From Candidatus Rifleibacteriota bacterium (GTDB lineage: Bacteria > Muiribacteriota > Ozemobacteria > Ozemobacterales > Ozemobacteraceae), in assembly GCA_012517355.1 (NCBI GenBank), contig JAAYVD010000065.1:1-43942 (forward strand): 43,942 bases of DNA, written 5' to 3'. The first letter of the stretch is position 1. Each line of letters opens with the position of its first letter. Of the stretch, positions 34,773 to 43,820 are shown one piece after another. A program made the position numbers and the translations under genes. The notes beneath the pieces were generated by a model that was given only the letters and a program-made list of their open reading frames with translations, was not told the DNA's origin and searched no databases.

Positions 34773-36299
34773 TCACCCGTGGTTGCCCTCTTCCCGCCCG
34801 GCCCCTCCGCGGTCATGGCCGACAACGGCCCCCCCCTCCGCCGGACCAGCCCGGCCACCCCGGCCCGGGCCGACCAGCACGAAGAAGTGGTCGGAACCGC
34901 TGAGCCCGTAGTCGAAATAGTCCCCGCCCAGGTTGGTCGCCGGCCGCGACACCCCGAACACCCCGACCACCGCCGCCTGCCGCACCGTGGGCAGGATCTG
35001 CTCCATGATGCGGTCCTCGGGGTAGAGTGCGAACAGCAGGTAGTCGGGCAGCAGCCGCCCCGGGAAGCCGACCAGGATCCACGACCGGCCCCGCCAGCGC
35101 ACCCGCTCCACCCGCCGCTCCTGGACGCGGCCGAGGTGGCGGGCCAACCGCCGGAACCCCGCCACCCGCGCCAAGGTCGCCGGGAACCCCTCCTCCCCGG
35201 GGTTCTGCACACCGAACAGCCGGAACCCTTCCGCCCCCCGCGTCTTCCGCTCCTGCAGCACCCGACGCAGATACCGCTCCCGCACCCGCGGGACCCGGGC
35301 CATCACCTCGACCAGGACGGCCGGATGCCGCGGGTCCGCGAAGAAGTCCCAGAACAGCAGCAGGTCGCTCCGCGGCAGGGCGAGCCGGGTCACGCTCCGG
35401 GGGAAGTTCAGCACGAGGTCCAGCCCGAGGTCCGCCGATTCGAGCAGGCCCTCCAGCGCCAGGTCACCGGCGCCCGGCATCCTTTCCACGAACTCGGTTG
35501 CCAGCCCCTCGGGAACGTATTTCCGGAGCAGGTTGCCGTTCAGCGAGTCCATCTGGCAGGTCACCCCCGAACCAGCGCGCCAGGTCGGCCGGCGGCAGCG
35601 GCACGGGGCTCAGGTCGGTCAGCGGGCCGCCCCCCGTCCGCACCAGCACCGCGTAGGGGAACCGGTCCCCCGCCGCCCGGATGCGCCGCCCGAGCGTCCC
35701 GAGCAGCGTGGGTTGCCGCCAGACCAGGAACAGGAAGCCACCGCCATCGGTGCAGGGATCGATGTCCCAGAACAGGAAGCCGGGATCCCCGGTCCCCCGG
35801 AACTCCATCGCGGTACCGCGGGCGGCAGGGGCTTCCTCCCATTTCGGTCCGAACAGCTTCGTCACGGCGGGCAACACCGCCTCGACCTGCCGCTTTTCAT
35901 ACGACCGCAGGATCCGCCAATACTTCGTCAGGACCCCCTGCCCCTTGAGCGGTCGGGCCCCCGGCTCGGGCACCAGTTCCCCCCGGTGGTCGAAGAAGGC
36001 CGCCTCGAACGACACCCCCCAGGCCTTCTCCCAGGCCGCCCGGCGGCGCCGGAACCCCGCCCGGTCGAGCCTCCCGACACCAGTCACCGCTTCACCCGGG
36101 TGAACCGGTCCTGGACGAAGCGCCGCGGCTCGGCCTCGTCGATCAGCCGGATGAGATCGCGACGGATCGTGGCCAGCTGCTGCCGCCCCCGTTCCTCCTG
36201 CCGCTGGGCCGCGTACGACGTCACGAACCGCTGCAGGACGGCCGCCGGGAACACCACGAACACCAGGCTGACGATCAGGAACCGAGTCAGGCGGCTCAT
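34773..36299 (-). pseudogene. Receptor-type SpoIIE phosphatase gene, broken by frameshifts and truncation
   Basis: Reading leftward from the ATG at 36299 (overlapping the upstream stop in ATGA), three frames carry one protein. Piece a has a membrane anchor (RFLIVSLVFVVFPAAVL) and the EPRRFVQDRFTRV helix and ends near 36084. Piece b (to about 35560) has the sensor region (AAWEKAWGVSFEAAFFDHRG, GGGFLFLVWRQPTLL). Piece c (35564 leftward) ends with the start of a PP2C/SpoIIE domain, NLGGDYFDYG then FFVLV. There the catalytic domain is lost: the GDVxGHG block that should follow is absent. One junction is at a TTCGGGGGTG G-run. It is paralogous to the partial gene at 1-1729. Mutational decay, or assembly errors for the frameshifts, are possible; the missing catalytic end is harder to blame on errors. 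Confidence 0.65.
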
Positions 36300-37275
36300 G
36301 GCGGGGCTTCTCCCTCGCCCGCCGCCTCGATCCGTTCGAAGAGGGGCCGGAGATGCCGATCCGCCAGGCGCGGCACCAGGTGGTCGAGACACCGGTAGGG
36401 CACCCCCCGGAACAGGCGCCGCAGCTCATCGGCGGGGCAGGGGGTCCCCACCAGGTGCCGGAAGGCGCGCCGGACCCCCTCGAAGGCCGCGCCGGTGCCC
36501 AGGCCAAGGCCGGCCACCACCCGCCCCACCACGGAATCGCGGGAATAGTCGGCGGTGCGGAAGATCCGGCTGTCCGGGTCGTCCACACCCGCGTCCGACC
36601 CTTCCCCGCTCCCTCCTGCGCTCCCGTCGCTGCTTCCTTCCTTCCTCGCTCCCGCGCCCCCTCCCCCGCTCCCGTCGCCACGTCCTTCCTTGCTCGCTCC
36701 CGCGCTCCCGTAGCCGCGTCCTTCCTTGCTCGCTTTCACGCTCTCTTCCCAGCGCCCGTCACCGATCCCTTCCCCGCGCTCCCCCGCGCTCCCTTCCCCT
36801 CCTCCGGATTCCCGGCCCCCCCGGTTGGCGGTGGGCTTGCCACCGGGGACGGCGCGGACGGCGACCCGGATGGGCCTGGCATCGTGGCCGGAATCTGATC
36901 CGCCGGCAGGAGGAGGTATTCCACCTCGAGACGGGCGTCGGCCGGCCGGCCGGCCCACGTGCGGTCGTCGAGGTCGAAGAACCAGTCGGTGCCAGGTCCG
37001 CCGTCGGCGTCGCGCACCTGCCACAGGTCACCCCACGGCGAGGAGGCGGTGACCAGCGTCTGCCCCGGCGACAGCATCGGCTGCAGGAGGCCGCCCGCCC
37101 TGCCATGGCGGTACTCGAACCGCAGGGGGCCGCTGGCCAGGCCCGGCCGGCCCTCGAACCGCAGGGCGGGGCTGGCCACGGGCTCCGCCCGGGCGGGGAC
37201 GAGGAACCTGCAGAGCAGCACCAGAACGGCTCCCAGGAGCCGGGCCGGGGGCCGCCGCAGGCGCCGGGCGGCCAC
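36296..37275 (-). pseudogene. Secreted protein gene with low-complexity middle, frameshifted
   Basis: The first part, from about GTG 37275, has a signal-like segment (RLLGAVLVLLCRFLVPARA) and a strand-rich domain (LRFEYRHGRAGGLLQPML, LVTASSPWGDLWQVRDADGG). It passes a Pro/Ser linker and stops in its frame at 36736. The second part, in another frame, continues through a Gly/Ser/Arg low-complexity stretch into an ordered helical end (DSRIFRTADYSRDSVVGRVV, VPYRCLDHLVPRLADRHLRP) that ends overlapping the start of the phosphatase gene. The switch falls near a run of seven C at 36816-36822. No family recognised. It probably formed an operon with the downstream phosphatase. Confidence 0.5.
36590..36800. 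repeat. Low-complexity imperfect tandem repeat
   Basis: Multiple degenerate units of CGCTCCC or CTTCCTTGCTCGCTCC type encoding Gly/Ser/Ala/Lys/Glu blocks such as ASKEGRGYGSAG and ASKEGRGDGSGG on the minus strand. Confidence 0.65.
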
Positions 37276-37359
37276 GCCCGCAGGCCCGGCGCAGGCCCGG
37301 AACCTGAGCGTCGGCGGGGGATCCGGGCGCTGACCTGGAAGTGGGGAGACAGCGCCGGG

Positions 37360-38018
37360 ATGGGGCATTGGCCAGGGGTGGCCGACAGCTTCGGCAACTA
37401 CGCCGTGGCCCAGCTGAAGCGCATCAAGACCCATCGGCGCTGGCTCCTGGAGCCGCCCCAGACCGAACCGATCCGGTCCGCCTTCGGGCTGCCCGAGCGG
37501 TCGCTCATCTCGAACGATCAGCTGGGGGCCGCGGAAGTCCTGGTGCAGCGCGGCGACCTCGAACCGGCCAGCCTGCCTCCGACGAACTGGACGAGCTGCG
37601 CCGGCTGGCCCCCGCCTACCTGTCGCGCAAGGCCCTCGCCCACTACCGCGGGTTCTTCACCCAGGTCTGCCGCCAGCACGAGAAGGATGCGGTCGGCGGG
37701 CTCAAGACCATGCTCTATTCCTACCGGGTCGCCCTGACCGGCATCCACCTGCTGCGGACCGGCGAGGTCGTCGGCGACCTGAACCGGCTCGCCCCCCAGT
37801 ACGGCTTCGCGGAAGCCCTCGACCTGGTCGCCCGCTACCGCGCCAGCTCAGAAAAGGCCTGCCTGCCCCCCGCCGAGGATGCCCGCCACCGCGAATGCTG
37901 GCCCGCCCTGCTGGCCCAGCTCGAAGCCGCGGAAGCCGCCAGCCCGCTGCCCCCCGAGCCCCCCGCCCCCCAGGCCTGCTCCGACTGGCTCACCGCCCAC
38001 CGCCGCCGCGACCTGTAG
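37360..38018 (+). pseudogene. RlaP/YcgL-like nucleotidyltransferase remnant
   Basis: Two frames joined near 37570 together give the C-terminal two thirds of a PF10127-type protein. Frame one: SFGNYAVAQLKRIKTHRRWL and EPIRSAFGLPERSLIS. Frame two: ELRRLAPAYLSRKALAHYRG and GLKTMLYSYRVALTGIHLLR. In the family the catalytic nucleotidyltransferase domain with its GSxxxG and DxD motifs precedes this region; it is missing, cut off where the divergent low-complexity gene begins. RlaP proteins are found beside RNA ligases. Clearly non-functional as written. Confidence 0.6.
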
Positions 38019-38058
38019 CGCCGGGTGGCCTCTCCCGAAAACCACACGACCCAGCCCT

Positions 38059-38226
38059 TCAGGCCGCTTTTCGCCTCCTGGCGGGTCTTGCTTCCTTCCG
38101 CTGGGTATTTCCCGGACGGGAGTAGAAGGCGACCAACTCTTCCTTGGTCATGCCTTTCGTTTCGTGATACAGATCATCACGTATTTTTCGAACCAGATCC
38201 ACGCACTTGATCCTAATCGTTTTCAA
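38059..38226 (-). CDS. Putative antitoxin downstream of the PIN toxin
   Basis: 55 residues, very basic. The likely start is the TTG at 38226, 14 bases inside the end of the PIN gene, preceded by AGAGGTGGCGAGAA. The protein (KTIRIKCVDLVRKIRDDLYH, TKGMTKEELVAFYSRPG) resembles small partners encoded after certain PIN-domain toxins. Low GC compared with its surroundings, like the toxin, so the pair was probably acquired together. An upstream start at GTG (VDLVRK) is possible. Confidence 0.65.
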   Translation of the reverse strand: MKTIRIKCVDLVRKIRDDLYHETKGMTKEELVAFYSRPGNTQRKEARPARRRKAA

Positions 38227-38680
38227 TTCTCGCCACCTCTCTTGGTGAATAGATCTGGATGGACCGATAGCCATTTTCCATGTTCGCCGCATTGTACAGA
38301 AGGATTTTGTCGAAACGAACAATATGCCGGAAATTCCAACTCACCAGGACATCTGCATTGGCATACGTGGCGATGGCTATGTGCAGCAGATCGTTCGCGT
38401 ATCGGGCTTTCAGAATGGCTTTCTTCAAATAGGCGTCGCGGAGTTCGATAACTTCCGCGTTGACCTGGATGATTTCTGGATTGAACCGCAGGAATACCTG
38501 GAACTGCTCCTGGACTTCAAGCGGCGCCCGGGCGATTTCACGCGCCACGACGTCTGAGGTGAGAGGGAACAACTGCCCTTTTTCGAAGTTCTGGAAAAGA
38601 CCATTGGACCAGGTCTCAAACTCAGGATCGAAGCACCCACCAATCACCGAAGTGTCAACGTAAACGCGGAGTTTCTTCAT
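38213..38680 (-). CDS. PIN-domain toxin (VapC-like RNase)
   Basis: 155 residues. PIN fold with the first acidic active residue in VYVDTSVIGG (Asp-9), further acids in VAREIARAP and RYANDLLHIAIA, where the Asp of NDLLH is the usual third carboxylate, and the closing VSWNFRHIVR with the family's Trp-Asn. PIN toxins cleave tRNA or rRNA. Low GC for this window, suggesting transfer. Overlaps the small basic gene downstream. An extended -10 element lies 34 nt upstream. ATG preceded by CCAAGGA. Confidence 0.85.
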   Translation of the reverse strand: MKKLRVYVDTSVIGGCFDPEFETWSNGLFQNFEKGQLFPLTSDVVAREIARAPLEVQEQFQVFLRFNPEIIQVNAEVIELRDAYLKKAILKARYANDLLHIAIATYANADVLVSWNFRHIVRFDKILLYNAANMENGYRSIQIYSPREVARIEND

Positions 38681-38943
38681 TCCTTGGCCCCCAGGGGACT
38701 TATTGCGGCTCTCATTCTACCACAGGGTTTTACCGCCGGTGGCCCCGACGGCCACGGGGGCCTCGATCGGCGGCCAGCTTCTGACCCGCTCCCGATGACA
38801 CCCATCCTCCCAGGTTCCACCGCCTGGGGTGAAGACCCCGGGAATTCCCTTGCACGGCCACCCGCTCCGAAGGCCACAGCCCAGGCCAGGGATACCCCGA
38901 AGCGTCACTCCGGCCAACCGGCGACCAGGACGTCTCCCGGGTT
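38681..38943. other. Gap between jetD and the PIN toxin pair
   Basis: 263 bp. Contains the PIN gene promoter element at its left end. No gene or convincing terminator hairpin seen. Confidence 0.45.
38714..38722 (-). promoter_or_regulatory. Extended -10 element of the PIN toxin-antitoxin pair
   Basis: Minus strand TG-G-TAGAAT followed by G, identical to those at 22986 and 28472. Confidence 0.55.
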
Positions 38944-40281
38944 TCATGCCAGCTTTCCCGATGGACCCGGTCGCCCGTCATCGGGCCAGTTCTCCTGCTC
39001 GATCCAAACCCCGTGGGCCAGGAGGGCGGCCAGGGTATCCCAGGCCAGGCGTGGTTCCCGTTCCAGCAAGGCGGCGATCCTGGTCCGCTCGGGGGCGGGC
39101 AGGGGTTGGCCGAGGTGGGCCAGCCGGGCGACATCGTCGGGGGCCATGCGCCAGGGTTCGAGGGGCAGGCCGGTCCGCCGGGCGAGGCTGTTGAGGATCA
39201 GGATGCCGGACCGGTCGAGATCACCCCAATGCCGGAACCGCCTCCCTTCCCCGGCGAGACCCTTCAGGAACCGGATCAGGCCCCAGCCGGCCTGGCCGGC
39301 ACAGCACACGACCAGCTCGCGGGCCGGGTCGACCGATGGCAGGGAATCGAGAAACGAGGTCTCGTTCTCGATGATGGTCACGAGCGATGGCGCGGCGATC
39401 GCCGCCGCCCCCTTCCACTGCTGCCAGGTCAGGCGGATGGGTTCCCCCAGTCCGGCGTGGTCCGCGATCCAGGTGAAGGTCCTCCCCTGCCGGCGATAGA
39501 CCAGGCTGCCGAACACCAGGAAGTGGTCGCTCGCGCCGTCCCGCAGGAGACGGGTCTGCTCCAGGACGTGGTTCCGGCGGGTTTCCCCACCCTCCGGGCC
39601 CTCCTGGTCGACGGCAACGCGAATGCCGGGGTCGTACCCGTACAGGAGGTCGGCCAGGCGGTTGAGAAGGGAGGTCCCGGCGCGGAAGGCCTTGGTCGAA
39701 CCCGCGACCAGCCGCCCGAGATGGGACAACCGCAACGGTTCCCCCTCCTGGCAGGTCAGGCGGACCGCCGCCAGGACCAGCCCGAAATCACGCCGCACCT
39801 GCGAAAACCGTTCGTCGTCCTCCTCGACGAGCTCGCCGCGCCCGGCCTCGGCCAGGCGCTTCTGTTCTTCCAGGAAGGCCCGGCCGACGGCCGGTTGCTC
39901 GTCCTGGGCCAACCACCCCTCGAGGGTGGCGAGGGCCCGCTCCTGCACGGCCCGGCGCCGCGCCACCCGGTTCAGCGGCCGGCGGTCGAAGGCCTGGTAG
40001 AGAAGATCCTCGAACGGACAGAGACCCTGCGCCGACCGCGCGGCATTCAGTTCCGCGAGCCTGGCCACGATCCTTCCTTCCCCGACGGCGCAATAGGCCG
40101 GGCCCAGGAACTTGACCAGAAGCGCCTGCAGGTCGGTGGAGGGGGCGGGGAAGGTGTATCGCTTCTTCGGCGCCCCCGTTCGGTCGACCGCGTCGAGATA
40201 CCGTTGCATGGCGTCCCGTAGCGCCGGGGCGCGGGCCAGGGCGGCCCGGACGGCGGCCAGATCCTCGCGGGTCGCGCTCAT
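38944..40281 (-). CDS. jetD: Wadjet defence protein JetD (DUF3322/DUF2220, Toprim nuclease)
   Basis: 445 residues from the ATG at 40281, which overlaps the jetC stop in ATGA. The N-terminal half is the DUF3322 arm (RLAELNAARSAQGLCPFED, LATLEGWLAQDEQPAVGRAF). The C-terminal half holds the Toprim domain: the conserved Glu in IIENETSFLDSLP and HWGDLDRSGILILN with the DxD metal pair. In Wadjet systems JetD cleaves plasmid DNA that the JetABC SMC-like motor has bent or looped. The frame extends upstream into jetC but those residues are not JetD. Last gene of the operon in this window. Confidence 0.93.
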   Translation of the reverse strand: MSATREDLAAVRAALARAPALRDAMQRYLDAVDRTGAPKKRYTFPAPSTDLQALLVKFLGPAYCAVGEGRIVARLAELNAARSAQGLCPFEDLLYQAFDRRPLNRVARRRAVQERALATLEGWLAQDEQPAVGRAFLEEQKRLAEAGRGELVEEDDERFSQVRRDFGLVLAAVRLTCQEGEPLRLSHLGRLVAGSTKAFRAGTSLLNRLADLLYGYDPGIRVAVDQEGPEGGETRRNHVLEQTRLLRDGASDHFLVFGSLVYRRQGRTFTWIADHAGLGEPIRLTWQQWKGAAAIAAPSLVTIIENETSFLDSLPSVDPARELVVCCAGQAGWGLIRFLKGLAGEGRRFRHWGDLDRSGILILNSLARRTGLPLEPWRMAPDDVARLAHLGQPLPAPERTRIAALLEREPRLAWDTLAALLAHGVWIEQENWPDDGRPGPSGKLA

Positions 40282-43200
40282 GGCGGATCGCCCGCGGCCG
40301 TGTCGATGGCCGTGGCCGTTTCGACGCCCGCAGCCGTGTCGATGACCGCGGCCGGCCTGGGCGGCCGCTCGACGAAGAGATCCCCCTGGGCTTCGGGCAG
40401 GGCCCAGTGGAAATCCCCGAGGTAGACGTCCCCGTTGGGGGTCTTTTCGATCAGGATGGTCGTCGAACGGCGCATGGCCTCGGTCACCCCGTCCAGATCG
40501 GGATGAGCCACGATCAACTCCAGGCCGAGGCGATCGGAGAACCGCAGCAGTTCGTCGCGCCTTCCGGCGTCGATCCCGAAGAAGGCCTCGTCGATCAACA
40601 GCACCCGCAGGCGGGAATCGGAGTGGTCGAAATGCAGCTTGGCCAGCGACAACAGGATCAGGTAGTTCGGAACCGCCTGTTCCCCGCCCGACCCGACGGA
40701 ACGGGTCTTCCAGTCCAGGGACACCCCTTCCTCCCGCTTCCCGGTTCCCGCCTGCAGCACCACTTCGAACCACTCCCGGTAATCGAGCAGTGGCGGCATG
40801 CCGCCATCGGGGCGGCGCACCTCCTGCAGATGGGCCTGGAAGAAGCCCTGGAGATCCTGCCGGCTCCGGGGGTCGATGTCCGAAACCTTGCGCAGGAGTT
40901 CGACCAGCCGCTGGTAATCCGGGCGGACGGATTCCCGAAACCGGTACCAGGTGCCACCGAAGCTCAGGTCCTTCAGAAGGCCGTTGAGTTCCCGCATGGT
41001 CTCGCGGAACCGCCTCATCTCGTTGTTCAGTTGCTGGACGAGATCGGCGAGGAACAACCGTTCGAGGAGCTTGCGGTTCTTCTCCTCCAGGGCATCCGTC
41101 AGGCTTTTTAGGGAACCCGCCTGCTCGGCCACCAGGTCGCTCAACGGTTCCCCGCGGGGGGAGAGGACCTGGCCCGCCGCCTCATCGAGGGCGAGCGAGT
41201 GCTTCAGCAGCAGGGTGTGACGGACGCCCTCCGATGACCGCAACCGGGTCAGGATCTCGGTTTCCTTCAGTTCCGACAACCGCCGCCGCTCGGCGAGGTT
41301 TTCCGACTTGATCTGCTGACCGGCCCGCACCTTCAGGACGAACCGTTCCACATCCCCGTCCGCCTCCTGGACGGCCGGAAAGCGGAGAAGCGCCTCCCGG
41401 CGGGCCTCGAGGTCCAGCGTCGCCTGGTGCAGCAGCGCCTCGCGCCGGCCGACCTGCCCGATCGCGTTCTGCAGGTTGACCGCCGTCTGGCCGACCTGGC
41501 GGATCTTGGCCTCGAGGTCGCGGGACAGGGCCTGGTGCCTGGCCTGATGGGAAGCCAGTTCCGCCATCAGGGCGGCCGCTTCCGAATTGGCCAGCGAGGA
41601 CTCCAGGGTCGCGCACTCGCGGGCCAGCTGGCTGACGACGGCCTCCTGGGCCTGGGCCTCCTCGGCGCGCTGGGCCGCCTCCTGCGACAGGCGGGCCCGT
41701 TCCTGGTCGAAGTCGGCCAGGCGGGTCCACAGGCTCGCCAGGCGGTCGGGATGAGCCTTCTCCCGGAAGGAGCGCCCGTAGGCCCGAACCGCCTCCAGCC
41801 GTTCCTCCTCCTGTCGCCTGGCATCGCGGCAGGCTTGCGCCAATGTTTCCAGGGCGGCCATCTTCTGCCGGAGGTCGGCCATCTCCTTCGCCAGGGCGGC
41901 CTGTCGGGCGGCGTGGCCGAAGAACCGGGGATCCTCGGCGGCAACCCGGCGCCGCGAGCCGGCGAAGCGCAGGATCCCGTCGGTCGTGGCATAGGCGGCC
42001 GGTTCCTCGGCGGCCGCGGGGACCGAGGACAGGAGCCGGAGGGCGCCCCACCGGCGCCGCAGGTAGGCGGCCACCGCCGGGCCGTCCGGGCCGACCACCC
42101 GCACGGCATCGACCACCGAGGGCGAGCCCGCTTCGCCGGCGGGCGCAGGCCCGGACCCCGCATCGATGACGGGAATCCCCCAGGGCTGGGCCAGAACCCT
42201 GGCCCGCGCCGCCTCCTCCGCCTCGGCACCGACCACCACGCTCGCCAGTTCCGCCGGGCCCAGGATCTGCTCCAGCAGCCCCGCGGCGGCGCCCGCTTCC
42301 CCGGCCGCGGGATCGCAGCATCGATACAGAGGCTGGAAGCGGATCCCCGCCGCTCGAAGGCCCTGGTACAACCGCTCCACTCCTGCCACCGCGGGCAGGA
42401 CTTCCCCGCGGGCCCGCAGGGTTTCCAGGAGGGTCTTCGTCTCGGCCAGCAGCCGCTCGGTCGCCTCGAGTTCGCGGGTCTGCCCGAGGATGAGGCCCCG
42501 GCTCCGGTCGGTGACGGCTTCCAGCGCCTCGGTCAACCGTTCGAACTCCACGCCATAGGCCGGCAGGGTTGCGGGAAGGCCGGTCAGGACCGGGGCGATC
42601 CGTTCCCCGATCGCCTTCCCGTCCTCGTCGGGAAAGCCCCGGAGCAGGTCGGCGACCTCGTCCCGCTGCCGATGACAGGCCGCTTCCTGGGCCTGCCGCC
42701 GCCCTCGTGCCTCCGCCTCCCCCTGGCGGGCCTGCTGCAGGCGGCGCCCCGCGGCCTCCGCCCGGCGGCGCTCCCCGGCGAGGCGGCTGCGCAGTTCTTC
42801 CAGGCGCTGCTGGTCCTGGAACACCTGGGTCGTCCGGATCCGCTCCACCGTGGCGTGGCACTCGGCGAGGGTCCGGCGCAGGGCGGCCTCCTCCTCGGTC
42901 TGCCGGACCTGGTCGGCCTGCCAGGTGGTCAGGTCGCGGCGTTCCCGCTCCAGGGCGGTTGCCTGCCGTTCCCGCTCCAGACGAGCTTCCAGCCAGGCAT
43001 ACCGCGCCTGATCCTCGCGGGCCCGCTCCAGATCATGGAGCAGGCCCAGGACGGCCGTCAGGTGCCTGACCTCCTCCTCGAGATCCTGCCGGTTGGCCTC
43101 GACCCGCTCGATGTCCTCGAGGGACTTGAGGATGTCCTGAAAGACGGTCGCGTCAGGCGGCGGCAGCAACGCCCGGAACAGGTCGGCGGGATCCTGGATG

Positions 43201-43820
43201 CGCGTCACCAGTTCCCGATAGGCCTTTCCGGCCTTGATCAGGCGCATCGATTCGTCGAACGCCGCCCGCGAACCGAACAGGGATTCGCCCACGCGGGACC
43301 GGTATCTCCCCTTGTCCAGAACCTGCAGCGCCGGGTTCGCCGTGCGCAGTTCGCTCTGGTCGAGCACCCTCCTGGCTCCGCCCTCGGCGACCACCAGGGT
43401 CAGGTCGGCCAACGGGCCGGTCTTGATGAAGCCCCAGACATCCACCTGGCTGTCCAGGGAGCGGGCATGGCCGCCGCACCCGATGACCATCGCGGGGGAG
43501 CCGTCGGCCGCCTGCAGTTCCAGCGCCGCATACCCGATGGTGCCCTCCGGATGCCGGACGCCCCTCTCCTGATCGTGCCGCAGCAGCACCCCCTGCAGGG
43601 AGCGGCCGCCCTCCCGACCCCGCGGGGTCAGGCGGGCGGCGGCGTTCCATTCCACGTCGACGCCGGCGGTCAGGGCGAAATGGACGGCGTCGAGGATCGT
43701 CGTCTTCCCCGAGCCGTTCTCTCCGAGCAGGAACAACGACCCTTTGACGGGAATGGTCTCGTCGAGGAAATTGTGGAAGTTGACCAGCCGGATGGCCGAG
43801 ACGTGCAGGTGGCCGTTCAT
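40278..43820 (-). CDS. jetC: Wadjet SMC-like ATPase JetC
   Basis: 1180 residues. Walker A GENGSGKT (33-40) in LFLLGENGSGKTTILDAVHF; long coiled-coil arms (about 240-450 and 640-900) with Glu/Arg/Ala heptads; a hinge-like globular region (about 480-640, with GAEAEEAARARVLAQPWGIP); ABC signature SVGSGGEQAVPNYLIL; Walker B LRVLLIDEAFFGID (about 1070-1080); and a closing RSTTILIEKTPNGDVYL block typical of JetC/MukB-like proteins. It forms the DNA-translocating motor of the antiplasmid complex with JetA and JetB. The C-terminal 30 residues carry a short repeat (IDTAAG twice). Start ATG 43820 overlaps the jetB stop. Confidence 0.94.
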   Translation of the reverse strand: MNGHLHVSAIRLVNFHNFLDETIPVKGSLFLLGENGSGKTTILDAVHFALTAGVDVEWNAAARLTPRGREGGRSLQGVLLRHDQERGVRHPEGTIGYAALELQAADGSPAMVIGCGGHARSLDSQVDVWGFIKTGPLADLTLVVAEGGARRVLDQSELRTANPALQVLDKGRYRSRVGESLFGSRAAFDESMRLIKAGKAYRELVTRIQDPADLFRALLPPPDATVFQDILKSLEDIERVEANRQDLEEEVRHLTAVLGLLHDLERAREDQARYAWLEARLERERQATALERERRDLTTWQADQVRQTEEEAALRRTLAECHATVERIRTTQVFQDQQRLEELRSRLAGERRRAEAAGRRLQQARQGEAEARGRRQAQEAACHRQRDEVADLLRGFPDEDGKAIGERIAPVLTGLPATLPAYGVEFERLTEALEAVTDRSRGLILGQTRELEATERLLAETKTLLETLRARGEVLPAVAGVERLYQGLRAAGIRFQPLYRCCDPAAGEAGAAAGLLEQILGPAELASVVVGAEAEEAARARVLAQPWGIPVIDAGSGPAPAGEAGSPSVVDAVRVVGPDGPAVAAYLRRRWGALRLLSSVPAAAEEPAAYATTDGILRFAGSRRRVAAEDPRFFGHAARQAALAKEMADLRQKMAALETLAQACRDARRQEEERLEAVRAYGRSFREKAHPDRLASLWTRLADFDQERARLSQEAAQRAEEAQAQEAVVSQLARECATLESSLANSEAAALMAELASHQARHQALSRDLEAKIRQVGQTAVNLQNAIGQVGRREALLHQATLDLEARREALLRFPAVQEADGDVERFVLKVRAGQQIKSENLAERRRLSELKETEILTRLRSSEGVRHTLLLKHSLALDEAAGQVLSPRGEPLSDLVAEQAGSLKSLTDALEEKNRKLLERLFLADLVQQLNNEMRRFRETMRELNGLLKDLSFGGTWYRFRESVRPDYQRLVELLRKVSDIDPRSRQDLQGFFQAHLQEVRRPDGGMPPLLDYREWFEVVLQAGTGKREEGVSLDWKTRSVGSGGEQAVPNYLILLSLAKLHFDHSDSRLRVLLIDEAFFGIDAGRRDELLRFSDRLGLELIVAHPDLDGVTEAMRRSTTILIEKTPNGDVYLGDFHWALPEAQGDLFVERPPRPAAVIDTAAGVETATAIDTAAGDPP

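Noticed and set aside
34779-37737. Long plus-strand frames over the broken phosphatase region
   Set aside because: They are antisense to recognisable sensor and SpoIIE motifs. Only the last part (from 37360) is real coding sequence, of the RlaP-like remnant.
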